In this document: in pieces, positions 16,488 through 24,443 of the stretch | How positions within the stretch are numbered: the first letter of the stretch is position 1 | Layout of the letters: each line of letters begins with the position of its first letter | Assembly (NCBI RefSeq): GCF_014698445.1 | Contig: NZ_JACJSZ010000030.1 | Span: 1 to 38,999, forward strand | Direction of reading: 5' to 3' | Source of the DNA: Microcystis elabens FACHB-917 | GTDB lineage: Bacteria; Cyanobacteriota; Cyanobacteriia; PCC-6307; Cyanobiaceae | DNA length: 38,999 bases | The notes under the pieces: generated by a model | The model's input: the letters and a program-made list of their open reading frames with translations, nothing else | What the model was told of the DNA's origin: nothing | The model's database searches: none | Program-made: the position numbers and the translations under genes

Positions 16488-16622
16488 GGTCGCCATGGGA
16501 CTGAATGCGTCATTCGCGCATGTGGCAGCGAGCTCAACGACGGCTGTCCCATCGTTCTGCTCCTGCTCGCTGAGCTGGTACCACCAGTCCTCGCAGACAG
16601 CGTTCTGGCAGACATGCCACAT
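16488..16622 (-). pseudogene. HigB/RelE-like toxin, N-terminal remnant
   Basis: From ATG at 16622 the frame reads [20 protein letters not shown], which resembles the start of HigB-like toxins (short strand, then an acidic WW-x-x-L-x-x-x-E-Q helix). The next residues ([11 protein letters not shown]) match weakly, then the frame degrades into CANDAFSPMATPCVCQ. The conserved C-terminal strands and basic active-site residues are missing. It directly precedes the HigA-like remnant. Support is modest: one helix and the gene order. Confidence 0.45.
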
Positions 16623-16656
16623 CCAGTATTCCCTCTATGGAATATTCACGGGCGGC

Positions 16657-16866
16657 GGTGAGGCTGAGGTGGCGGTTGAGCGATTGACTGTTGAACTGGG
16701 TTAGGGCGTAGATCTTGAGAATTCCGGAGTTGAGGCAGTTGCTGATCGGGGTGTCGATCAGGCAGTACTTGCCGCCCAGCGGCACGGCCGGTTTTGGCCG
16801 GGTGAGGGTGAATGCGGCAGACGAGTGCCGACATCGCCTCCGAGGATGAGTACCAGAAGACGCCTT
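16657..16866 (-). pseudogene. glgC (ADP-glucose pyrophosphorylase) N-terminal fragment
   Basis: On the minus strand the sequence reads [16 protein letters not shown] (a damaged GGGxGTRL nucleotide loop). After a frameshift it reads [20 protein letters not shown], then [20 protein letters not shown] and LNRHLSLT. This is the GlgC start ([42 protein letters not shown]). GlgC makes ADP-glucose for glycogen; only about 70 of some 430 residues are present, so it is a scrap, presumably beside a full copy elsewhere. It begins at the stop of the small gene at 16865-17092 and abuts the HigB-like remnant. Match is strong by eye even without a search. Confidence 0.8.
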
Positions 16867-17092
16867 ACGGGCCGAGCTCTCGCTTGAGGTGGAAGTAGAG
16901 GTGGTTCGGATCCTTGTACTGCCGGGGCAGGCAGTGATGCAGCGTCTCCAGGCGGTGCCAGCAGACGGTCCGCTGGATCTGCTGGATGGTTTTCTCTTCC
17001 CGGACCAGGATCCGCAGGGCCTTGCAGTACAGCGGATAACTCGCTTGCAACTCGCCGATCGTGGGGGCGGTGGTGAAGGTTGCCTGGCTCAT
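16865..17092 (-). CDS. Small conserved-looking hypothetical protein
   Basis: 75 residues from ATG at 17092, starting [20 protein letters not shown] and ending [10 protein letters not shown]. It appears soluble and helical, with clustered aromatic and His residues ([19 protein letters not shown]). I have the impression of having seen a similar short protein in picocyanobacteria but cannot name it. A GTG/ATG 12 codons upstream (17128) is possible. The glgC fragment starts immediately at its stop. No function assigned. Confidence 0.5.
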   Translation of the reverse strand: MSQATFTTAPTIGELQASYPLYCKALRILVREEKTIQQIQRTVCWHRLETLHHCLPRQYKDPNHLYFHLKRELGP

Positions 17093-17425
17093 GGCAGCAG
17101 CACCATTGCGGACGCATCGAATCATCAAGCAGCCGCCCGGTTAGGCGAAGCCCCCGCTTGGGGGCAATTGATCCCCACTCGCGGTGTGTCGAGGTGAAGG
17201 TCTTGCAGGTGTGGTACGCGTGCTGGAGCAGAGAGCGACCTTTTGCCGCCACGGCGCCCCTGCCTGGAATCCTGACCGATTCCAGGCCTTCTTCATGGGT
17301 CCCCTTCCTGCCACTGGCCAGGAAGGGCGGCAGGACCATGCCCCGGCGGTTGCCTCTGGCTGGGAGCGTAATGAGCCAGCAGAACCCCTGGGGATGGAGA
17401 GGCCTGCCAGTGAGCTGGTTGCGGT
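17093..17425. other. Spacer with three hairpins, no clear protein gene
   Basis: About 330 bases without a convincing coding region. Three strong inverted repeats are visible: GCCCCC/GGGGGC (17150-17165), GCCTGGAATC/GATTCCAGGC (17262-17287) and CCCTTCCTG/CAGGAAGGG (17302-17327). The second is followed by CTTCTTC and looks like a plus-strand terminator, although no plus-strand gene ends nearby. This leaves room for a small RNA. An open frame on the plus strand has no recognisable protein. Confidence 0.45.
17262..17287 (+). terminator. Orphan terminator-like hairpin
   Basis: Perfect ten-base stem GCCTGGAATC (17262-17271) and GATTCCAGGC (17278-17287), loop CTGACC, followed by CTTCTTC. No annotated plus-strand gene ends before it, so it may end a small RNA or be a relic. 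Confidence 0.4.
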
Positions 17426-17746
17426 TCAGTCGTCGTAGACGCGGCAGTTGATGTCGGAGGGGTTGAGATCGCAGAACACCTCAAACGGTGATGGAGCCTC
17501 AGCCTCCTCGGGGTGGCGCTGCTGGAACTCCTCCAGTTCCCTGATCTGCTGCTGGATCTTGCTGGCGTTCGCTTGCTCTCCATTGGCCTGGGCCTGGGCC
17601 TGGGCGAGGGCGGATCGATAGGTCTTGAGCTGGTCTGTGATGGCGGTAACAGCACACGGCCCCAGCGGGGCCCGAATAGGCCCGGTGAATGTAACCCTCC
17701 CTGATCCCTGGACGGGATACCCGACCCGCCGATCGCCGGGCGACAT
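17426..17746 (-). CDS. CP12-like C-terminal domain protein
   Basis: The C-terminus FCDLNPSDINCRVYDD is a CP12-type redox tail: two cysteines eight residues apart and a final acidic Tyr-Asp-Asp. CP12 uses it to lock GAPDH and phosphoribulokinase in the dark. The N-terminal AWD-E core and first cysteine pair of true CP12 are absent. Instead a Gln/Ala-rich coiled coil (ITDQLKTYRSALAQAQAQAN) precedes it, so this is a CP12-domain relative of unknown partner. The protein-like part begins at about 17645 (TAITDQLK); the only in-frame ATG is at 17746, and the 34 residues between (GYPVQGSGRVTF...) look non-coding. The codon at the expected start is GTT. Real start and expression are therefore doubtful. 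Confidence 0.62.
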   Translation of the reverse strand: MSPGDRRVGYPVQGSGRVTFTGPIRAPLGPCAVTAITDQLKTYRSALAQAQAQANGEQANASKIQQQIRELEEFQQRHPEEAEAPSPFEVFCDLNPSDINCRVYDD

Positions 17747-17844
17747 CGACCGTCATACAGGTGGTTCTACTCATTCTCCGGATCTGCATCGTGTCGGCAC
17801 CTGTTGATCCGGCAGGGTGGTGCGGCCCCCGCAGGATCGAATCC

Positions 17845-18234
17845 ATGGCCGACACTCCCTATCTGGTTGCCCTGGCTCTGGTGGTGTCTGAGGGCAAGCG
17901 CGCTCTGCCGCTCACCGGTAAATCCCAGGCAGCCGACGCTGCCGGTGCCGTTGATCCCGGAGAAGACGGACGCACCCTGGCACTGGAACTGCTGCTGCGC
18001 CTCTGGCAGCGCAGCGAGGAGGCCCCCCTGCAACGGGCCGCTGGGGAGGCGAGCCTGCTGCTGGTGGAACTTCCGCTGGAGGGAATGAGCGAGCAGCTCC
18101 CCCTGCTCAAGGCGAACTGGATTTCGGGCGGTGAGACGGCGGCGTTTCTTACCGGCCTGGAGGGCCTGTCGACCAGGGCCTGGCGGATCACAATCGCGAA
18201 GTATGAGCCGGTCAGCTTCATCCCATGGCCCTGA
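17845..18234 (+). CDS. Hypothetical protein
   Basis: 129 residues from ATG at 17845 (MADTPYLVALALVVSEGKRA). Alternating hydrophobic stretches suggest a small alpha/beta domain: LALELLLRLWQRSEEAPLQR is a clear helix and EASLLLVELPL and RAWRITIAKYEPVSFIPWP look like strands. Not recognised. Codon use matches the host. It lies upstream of the ferredoxin gene with 132 bases between, so co-transcription is uncertain. The upstream 28 codons in frame do not look coding. Confidence 0.55.
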   Translation: MADTPYLVALALVVSEGKRALPLTGKSQAADAAGAVDPGEDGRTLALELLLRLWQRSEEAPLQRAAGEASLLLVELPLEGMSEQLPLLKANWISGGETAAFLTGLEGLSTRAWRITIAKYEPVSFIPWP

Positions 18235-18366
18235 TCGTCCCTTGCAGCGGCGTCCCCTTGGCGGTGGCCAGGCCTCCCCGGATGGGGACTGGGCCTCCGG
18301 CACCCTGACCCACCAGGCTGATCAGCGAACCGGTCCAGCCTGGACCCCATTCCCCACAATTCTGCC

Positions 18367-18666
18367 ATGGCCACCTACAAGGTCACGCTCATCAATGCCA
18401 ACGAGGGGCTCAATCGCACCATTGACTGCGCCGACAACCAGTCCATTTACGATGCGGCGGCGGATCAGGACATTGATCTGCCGGTGTCCTGCCGTGCTGG
18501 CTCCTGTTCATCCTGCGCCGGAAAGTTGATCAGTGGCACCGTGAACCAGGAAGACCAGTCCTTCCTCGATGAAGACCAGATCGCGGCCGGATTCGTGCTC
18601 ACCTGCGTGGCCTTCCCTACATCGGATTGCAGCATCGAAACCCATGCCGAGGAAAGCCTCTATTGA
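18367..18666 (+). CDS. petF: Ferredoxin I, plant-type [2Fe-2S]
   Basis: 99 residues, the standard size. Electron carrier from photosystem I to FNR, nitrite and sulfite reductases and thioredoxin reductase. All four cluster cysteines are present: [12 protein letters not shown] (three, near 42-50) and [11 protein letters not shown] (fourth, near 80). The start [19 protein letters not shown] and the ending [11 protein letters not shown] are typical of cyanobacterial PetF, with Phe in place of the usual Tyr after the fourth cysteine region (CVAFP for CVAYP). Probably monocistronic. A weak hairpin at 18757-18771 lies 90 bases downstream. Confidence 0.96.
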   Translation: MATYKVTLINANEGLNRTIDCADNQSIYDAAADQDIDLPVSCRAGSCSSCAGKLISGTVNQEDQSFLDEDQIAAGFVLTCVAFPTSDCSIETHAEESLY

Positions 18667-18772
18667 TGGCTGGCCGGCGCCCTCGCCTCACCCGCCCCAG
18701 GTTGGAACTCCGCTGCCGCTGGGGTCGCAGGGATGTTCTGATGTCCGCAGTCATCCGGCCCCGCAAGGGCCT

Positions 18773-18964
18773 TCAACTGATCGAGGGGCATGGTTCGCGA
18801 TCCAGGCTGCCCTGGCGCAGGGCGGCAACATCCTGATCCACCTGGGCCAGACGCTCCATCACCAGGGCCAGGTCGAGGGCCGTGAGTTCACCATCGGCAC
18901 CCCATTTCAGACAGGTGCGCCCCAGGCAGCTGCTGGCGTTGATGGTGGTGGTGGGGTTCGCCAT
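18773..18964 (-). CDS. Small hypothetical protein
   Basis: 63 residues from ATG at 18964: MANPTTTINASSCLGRTCLK then WGADGELTALDLALVMERLA. The first third has a Cys-x4-Cys pair, the second is a predicted helix ending VDQDVAALRQGSL. The frame and codon use look genuine for this genome, and the opposite strand offers nothing better. Not recognised. The next gene on this strand is upstream only through a long gap, so it is probably a single gene. A GGCCC/GGGCC hairpin lies right at its stop. Confidence 0.45.
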   Translation of the reverse strand: MANPTTTINASSCLGRTCLKWGADGELTALDLALVMERLAQVDQDVAALRQGSLDREPCPSIS

Positions 18965-19151
18965 GGAAAGCTTCTGGGTATCGGTGGTTCCAGTGTCGAG
19001 CGTGAGCGCCTGGCTCTGATGCCCCCAACGGGGGGTAATCACAGCCCATCTGGTGAGGATCGACGAGCGACCGTCAGGATGTCGCCCCCAGCCGCGACGC
19101 CCCATCGATCACCACCGGGCCGCCAAGGCCATCACGGAGCCCCCGATGCCG

Positions 19152-20186
19152 TCAGGGAACGGCCGTCGGGAACAGCCGCCGGTTGCGGTTGGCGATCGCC
19201 ACCAGCGACAGCATCACCGGCACCTCCACCAGCACCCCCACCACGGTGGCCAGGGCCGCTCCGGAATCGATACCGAACAGGCTGATGGCCACCGCCACCG
19301 CCAGCTCGAAGAAGTTGGAGGCGCCGATCATGGCGCCGGGGGCGGCGATGGCATGGGGCTGGCGCCAGAGCCGCATCCACTGGGCCGTGATCCAGAAGAT
19401 CAGGTAGGTCTGCAGGATCAGGGGGATGGCGATCAGGGCAATGGCCAGGGGGTTGGCAAGGATCGCGCCCGCCTGCACCAGAAACAGCACCAGCACGGTG
19501 GCGATCAGGCTCACGATCGCCAGTGGCTTGAGCCGCGCTTCCAGGCGCGCGATCCGCCCGGGGCTGCGCAGCAGCACACGGGTGATCCAGCCTGCCGCCA
19601 GTGGCACCACCACGAACAGGCCCACCGCCGTGACCAATGTGTCCCAGGGGACCAGCACCTGGCTCACGCCGAGCAGCAGGGCGGCGATCGGCGCAAAGGC
19701 GAACACCATGATCAGGTCGTTGATCGCCACCTGCACCAGGGTGTAGTTGGGGTCGCCATTGCTGAGGCGGCTCCACACAAACACCATCGCCGTGCACGGG
19801 GCCACGCCGAGCAGGATCATGCCGGCGATGTACTGATCGCCCAGAGCGGCCGGGATCCAGGCAGCGAACAGGCCGCGGATGAACAGCCAGGCGATGGCGG
19901 TCATCGTGAGCGGCTTGATCAGCCAGTTCACCACCACGGTGACGATCAGGCCCTTCGGCTGGCGGCGCAGGCTGGAGTGGGGGCCGCCGGCCAGGGCGCC
20001 GAAATCCACCGCCAGCATCATGGGGTAGATCATTCCCCAGATCAGCAGGGCGATCGGCAGGTTGATACGGGCCACCTGCAGCGCCTCGATCGCCGCCGCC
20101 GCACCGGGAAACAGGGCGCCGATGGCCACGCCGGCCATGATCGCCAGCGTGATCCAGAGGCTGAGAAACCGTTCAAAGATGCCCAT
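19152..20186 (-). CDS. acr3: Arsenite efflux transporter, ACR3 family
   Basis: 344 residues with about ten membrane helices. Hallmarks of ACR3/ArsB-type arsenite permeases: [20 protein letters not shown] in the fourth helix region (about 127-146), which holds the conserved Cys thought to bind As(III), and the early [16 protein letters not shown] segment. It exports arsenite (and perhaps antimonite) across the plasma membrane. It lies six bases downstream of arsR on the same strand, so it is the second gene of an arsR-acr3 operon. GAPDH-ArsJ, the arsenate branch, is at 32828-35118. Intact. Whether Acr3 or an ArsB-named subfamily is the better label cannot be fixed here, but the motif favours ACR3. 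Confidence 0.93.
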   Translation of the reverse strand: MGIFERFLSLWITLAIMAGVAIGALFPGAAAAIEALQVARINLPIALLIWGMIYPMMLAVDFGALAGGPHSSLRRQPKGLIVTVVVNWLIKPLTMTAIAWLFIRGLFAAWIPAALGDQYIAGMILLGVAPCTAMVFVWSRLSNGDPNYTLVQVAINDLIMVFAFAPIAALLLGVSQVLVPWDTLVTAVGLFVVVPLAAGWITRVLLRSPGRIARLEARLKPLAIVSLIATVLVLFLVQAGAILANPLAIALIAIPLILQTYLIFWITAQWMRLWRQPHAIAAPGAMIGASNFFELAVAVAISLFGIDSGAALATVVGVLVEVPVMLSLVAIANRNRRLFPTAVP

Positions 20187-20192
20187 GGCCGA

Positions 20193-20540
20193 TCAACAGC
20201 AGGGCCTGGCGGGAACGGTGCAGCCGGCGGCCAGCTCCGCCAGCCAGCCGCGCAGACGTTCCAGCGCTTCGGGCTGCAGCCGGTAGTAGATCCAGCGGCC
20301 GCTCTGGCGATCGGCCAGCAGCCCCGCCTCCTTGAGCACCTTGAGGTGAAAGGAGAGCTTCGACTGGGCCAGGCCGAGCTGCTCGGTGAGCTCGCACACG
20401 CAGCGCTCGCCGCCGCCGAGCGCCTCGATCACCTGCAAGCGGATCGGATCGGCCAGGGCCTTGAGCAGCGCTCGGGCCTGATCTGAATCCAGCGCTGCAG
20501 GCGCCAGCAAGGGGGCGAGAGGCACGGGGCGCCGAGGCAC
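20193..20540 (-). CDS. arsR: ArsR-family arsenite-responsive repressor
   Basis: 115 residues, winged-helix of the SmtB/ArsR family. The metal motif CVCEL (about residue 47-51) follows the second helix, and the C-terminus has a further Cys pair (CTVPARPCC), as in some ArsR that bind As(III) with three cysteines. The DNA helix is LTEQLGLAQSKLSFHLKVLK. The annotated start is GTG at 20540; this lies only six bases from the candidate operator, leaving no ribosome site, so a downstream start or leaderless mRNA is possible. It should repress its own operon and, by the palindrome in front of gap, the ArsJ operon as well. Confidence 0.93.
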   Translation of the reverse strand: MPRRPVPLAPLLAPAALDSDQARALLKALADPIRLQVIEALGGGERCVCELTEQLGLAQSKLSFHLKVLKEAGLLADRQSGRWIYYRLQPEALERLRGWLAELAAGCTVPARPCC

Positions 20541-20545
20541 AATCG

Positions 20546-20561
20546 ATCAAATCTAGTTGGT
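20546..20561 (-). promoter_or_regulatory. Candidate ArsR operator before arsR-acr3
   Basis: ATCAA (20546-20550), six bases, TTGGT (20557-20561). This is one base from the ATCAA-N6-TTGAT palindrome reported for cyanobacterial ArsR. It lies just upstream of the arsR start, overlapping a possible -10 (TAGATT on the minus strand). A perfect copy is at 32783-32798 before gap. Confidence 0.6.
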
Positions 20562-20566
20562 GGGAG

Positions 20567-20591
20567 CCCCCCCCCCCCCCCCCCCCCCCCC
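20567..20591. repeat. 25-base poly-C/poly-G tract in the arsR upstream region
   Basis: Twenty-five uninterrupted C on the plus strand (G on the arsR strand). It sits five bases beyond the ArsR operator, in the 117-base gap between the divergent arsR and Uma2 genes, where the arsR -35 region would be expected. Such a tract is prone to slippage and could vary promoter spacing. It may also be a gap-filling or base-calling artefact, since long G/C homopolymers are rarely sequenced correctly. Confidence 0.9.
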
Positions 20592-20657
20592 GGCAGGTGC
20601 CAGGTCCATCCCGCACCGTCGCCCTGCCTAGACTGAGGATCCACTGCTGCCGGGGAG

Positions 20658-21302
20658 ATGGCCATCGCCCCCTCCGCCGCCCAAACCCAGACCGCCGGCG
20701 TGACGCATGTTGGCCCGCCTGCTCTGCTGCTGCATCCAGAGCTACGGCTGTCGCCGGAGCAGTTCGCCCTGGTGTGCGAGGCCAACCCAGAAGCAGTGCT
20801 TGAACTGGCGGCCGATGGCCAGCTGATCTCCATGACTCCCACCGGAGGCGAAACGGGCGCCCGCAACACACTCCTCAGCACCCGCCTCCAGATCTGGGCC
20901 CTCAGCCAAGGGGGCTGGAGGGTGTTCGACAGCTCCACCGGCTTCCGCCTGCCCGACGGCTCCGTGCTCAGCCCCGATGCGGCGGTGGTGCGGCTGGAGC
21001 GCTGGCAGGCCCTGAGCGCCGAGCAACGCCGCGGCTTCCCGCCCCTCTGCCCCGACTTGGTGGTGGAACTGGCGAGCCCTTTAGATGAGGGCCCCCGGGG
21101 AGCCGAAGCCCTGCGCCGCAAGCTGGACGCCTACCTGGCCAACGGCGCCCAGCTGGGCTGGCTGCTGTTCCCCGAGCAGCGGGCCGTGGAGATCTGGCGA
21201 CCGGGCGCCGCACCCGAGCGCCTGGAGCCAGCTGAGGTGCTGGAGGGCGGCGATCTGCTGCCGGGGCTGCGGCTGGAGTTGGAAGAGATCTGGGCAGGTT
21301 GA
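20658..21302 (+). CDS. Uma2-family putative restriction-endonuclease-like protein
   Basis: 214 residues. Cyanobacteria-rich Uma2/DUF820 family, predicted PD-(D/E)XK nuclease fold. Typical features: EAVLELAADGQLISMTPTGG (about 50-69), SPDAAVVRLERW (near 106), CPDLVVELASPLDE (near 132), and KLDAYLANGAQLGWLLFPEQ (near 155), which carry the acidic and lysine residues of the fold. Role unknown; these are often abundant and mobile. Start ATG at 20658. It is divergent from arsR and precedes hsdM by 115 bases on the same strand; whether it belongs to the restriction locus is open. Confidence 0.86.
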   Translation: MAIAPSAAQTQTAGVTHVGPPALLLHPELRLSPEQFALVCEANPEAVLELAADGQLISMTPTGGETGARNTLLSTRLQIWALSQGGWRVFDSSTGFRLPDGSVLSPDAAVVRLERWQALSAEQRRGFPPLCPDLVVELASPLDEGPRGAEALRRKLDAYLANGAQLGWLLFPEQRAVEIWRPGAAPERLEPAEVLEGGDLLPGLRLELEEIWAG

Positions 21303-21417
21303 TTGCGAGCCCAGAACTATGCAGTCTCTGCATTAAATCCCAGGCTCTGGCAGGGGAATGGGCGAACACAGCCCCCCACCAGGCAGACTGCTCCAGCTCA
21401 GCCAGCCCAGCCCATCC

Positions 21418-23233
21418 ATGCCCGATCAGGAGCTGCTCGACGATTTCCTCGAAGCTCTTGAGCAGGCCGGCAGCCCGGTGAAAAACCCCATGCTGCGCGA
21501 GGCCCTGGGCTGGGATGAAACCCAATACGAAGCGGTGAAAGCCGAGCTCGTGGCCCGCCGGATCGTGGTGCGCGGCCGGGGCCGCAGCGACACAGTGAGC
21601 CTGGTGGGAGCAGAGCCGGCTGCCAAGCCCGCCACAGCCAGCCGCAACGGCAAGGCTGCCGCAGCGGAACCGAAGGACAAATCGCTGGAATCCTGGATCT
21701 GGGATGCGGCCTGCTCGATCCGCGGCGCCAAGGATGCGGCCAAATACAAGGACTACATCCTGCCGCTGATTTTTACCAAGCGGCTGTGCGATGTGTTCGA
21801 CGACGAGCTCAACCGCATCGCCGAACAGGTGGGCAGCCGCGCCAAGGCGTTCCAGCTTGTGCAGCTGGACCACAAGCTGGTGCGCTTCTACCTGCCGCTG
21901 AGGCCGGACGATCCGGAGCAGCCGGTGTGGAGCGTGATCCGCCAGCTGGCCGATCGCATCGGTGAAGGCGTCACCAGCCAGCTGCGGGCGATCGCGCGCG
22001 AGAACCCACGCCTGCAGGGCATCATCGACCGGGTGGACTTCAACGCCACCACCCACGGCCAGCGCGACCTGGACGACGACCGCCTCTCCAACCTGATCGA
22101 GGCGATCAGCAACAAGCGGCTGGGCCTGAAGGATGTGGAGTCCGACATCATTGGCAAGAGCTACGAATACCTGATCCGCAAGTTCGCCGAAGGCAGCGGC
22201 CAGAGCGCCGGCGAGTTCTACACGCCACCGGAGGCGGGCGAGATCATCTCCAAGGTGCTGCAGCCGGAGCCGGGCATGGAGATCTACGACCCCTGCTGCG
22301 GCTCAGGCGGCCTGCTGGTGAAGTGCGAGGTGGCGATGGAGGAGCGCGCCAGGGGTGAGAACGGCGGAGACGACGCAACAACGACGGTGGCGCCATTGAA
22401 GCTCTACGGCCAGGAGTACGTGCCGGAAACCTGGGCGATGGCCAACATGAACATGATCATCCACGACCTCGAAGGCGAGATCGAGATCGGCGACACGTTT
22501 AAGAACCCGAAGTTTCGGGTGGGTGGCGGCCGCCTGCGCACGTTTGACCGGGTGGTGGCCAACCCGATGTGGAACCAGGACTGGTTTACGGAGACGGACT
22601 ACGACAGCGACGAACTGGGCCGCTTCCCGGCCGGTGCGGGCTTTCAGGGCAAGCAATCGGCCGATTGGGGCTGGATCCAGCACATCGCCGCCAGCCTCAA
22701 CGAGCGCGGCCGCGGTGCCGTGGTGCTCGACACGGGCGCCGCCTCCCGCGGCTCCGGCAATGCGGGCCAGAACAAGGAGAAGAGCGTGCGCCAGTGGTTC
22801 GTGGAGCAGGACTGGATCGAGAGCTTGCTCTACCTGCCGGAAAACCCTCCTCTACAACACCACCGCCCCGGGCATCGTGGTGTTTCTGCACAAGGCCAAG
22901 CCGGCACAACGGCAAGGCAAGCTGCTGCTGGTGAACGCCAGCCAGGTGTTTGAGAAGGGCGATCCCAAGAACTACATCCCCGCCGCCGGCATCCACCGCA
23001 TCGCCGAAGCCTTGATCCACTGGCGGGAGGAGGAGAAGTTCAGCCGCGTGGTGGAGATGGAGGAGCTGGCCAAAAACGACTTCAACATCTCCCCCAGCCG
23101 CTACATCCACACCAGCGACGCCGCCACCTACCGGCGGATCGCCGAGATCGTGAAGGAGCTGGATGCGATTGAAGCTGAAGCCCGCGAAGCCGATCGGGCG
23201 CTGTGGGAGATTCTGGGGAGGTTGGGGGTATGA
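21418..23233 (+). pseudogene. hsdM: Type I restriction-modification methyltransferase subunit HsdM, frameshifted
   Basis: DNA adenine methyltransferase subunit. The N-terminus (about 1-62) looks like a winged helix (MLREALGWDETQYEAVKAEL), then comes the HsdM N-terminal helical domain. SAM motif I DPCCGSGGLLV starts at residue 291, and the catalytic NPMWN at 382 is the variant form of NPP[FY]. After YLPEN the frame breaks: an extra C in the run at 22845-22847 shifts LLYNTTAPGIVVFLHKAKPA into the +1 frame, which then runs open to the stop at 23231-23233. Read through, the protein has about 605 residues. As written, translation would end near 22953 with a scrambled tail lacking about 125 native residues. 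hsdS starts with an ATGA overlap. Confidence 0.85.
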
Positions 23234-24443
23234 GTGCGTGGTCAACCTGCGAAGTGGCGGACTCATTCATGCCAACGCGAGTCAATCGTCAGCACCAGAT
23301 ACCTGCAAAAGACATCGCTGCCGAAGGAACCCACCCTGTCATCGACCAAGGACAGTCATTTATCTCAGGCTATTGCGACGAAGCCGACAAGCTGATCGAC
23401 TTTGATTTACCGCTGATTGTCTTTGGCGACCACACACGCTGCTTTAAGTTTGTCGACTTCCCCTTTGTCCTGGGCGCAGATGGCACAAAGGTGCTGTCAC
23501 CCAGGCGCGACCTTTATGATCCAAAGTTTTATTACTATGCCCTTCTGTCACTGAACCTGCCCAGTCGTGGCTATAACCGTCATTTCAAACTCCTGAAAGA
23601 ACAGAAGATACCCCTACCTCCACTGCAGGAGCAGAAGCAAATCTCTCATATCCTCACGATTGTACAGCGCGCGATTGAAGCGCAAGAGCGAATCATTCAG
23701 ACCACCACGGAGCTGAAGCAGGCGCTCATGCAGAAGCTGTTCAGCGAGGGGCTGCGGGGGGAGCCTCAGAAGGAGACGGAGATTGGGCTGGTGCCGGAGA
23801 GCTGGGAGGTGGTGGAGCTGGTATCTATTTTGCGGGAGCCTCTTCGAAATGGGCATTCAGCCAAGGCGATCTCAGATGAGAATGGAATTCGAACACTGAC
23901 TCTCACTGCTGTTACACAGCAAGATTTCTCCATTGAAAATACCAAAGTAACTTGCGCCGATCCCCAACGCGTTAAGGAGATGTGGCTCAAACAGGTGACA
24001 TCTTCATCGAGCGAGCCAATACCGCTGAGTACGTAGGCCTCGCAGCTCTTTATGAGGGAGTAGAAGATTTTGCCATTTTCCCCGATCTACTTATCCGCAT
24101 TCGCGTTGACAACGAAAAAATGCGACCAAAAGTCCTGATCGAGTGGCTTCTCGCGGAAACATCCCGTAGATACTACAAGAAGAATGCAAGGTCGACAGCT
24201 GGGAACTTCCCCAAAATTGACCAAGGAACTGTTGAGAAGACACTGATCCCAGTGCCCTCACCTGAAGAACAGAAAGAGCTGGAAGACGCTTTTCGCACAT
24301 TGGACAATAAACTACGAGAACATACGTCTTATAAATCTGCCCTCAAAAGCCTCTTCGATACTCTGCTACATCAAGTGATGACTGCAAAGATTCGTGTCGA
24401 AGGCTCGACTTTCCCTGATTATACAATCTCTATCAAGCCATGA
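23230..24443 (+). pseudogene. hsdS: Type I specificity subunit HsdS, frameshifted
   Basis: Target-recognition subunit with two recognition domains, each followed by a conserved helix. The first domain ends IPLPPLQEQKQISHILTIVQ with its helix around residues 140-170; a fresh domain begins ESWEVVELVSIL. Near 23994 one G is missing, so WLKQ is followed by GDIFIERANTAEYVGLA in the -1 frame. That frame continues to IPVPSPEEQKELEDAFRTLD, the second conserved helix, and stops at 24441-24443. Unbroken, the protein would be about 400 residues. The region is much richer in A/T than hsdM, suggesting the specificity gene and the ATPase after it came from another source, as expected of swapped HsdS. The next gene overlaps by ATGA. 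Confidence 0.85.

Noticed and set aside
18757-18771. GGCCC/GGGCC hairpin as petF terminator
   Set aside because: Only five pairs, no U tract, and 90 bases past the petF stop; it overlaps the end of the opposite small gene.
19053-20486. Open frame of 477 codons antisense to acr3 and arsR
   Set aside because: Gln/His/Asp-rich antisense product; the minus-strand genes are recognised.
22840-22860. Programmed frameshift in hsdM
   Set aside because: The extra C sits in a three-base run without a recognisable slippery heptamer or downstream structure; mutation or sequencing error is simpler.
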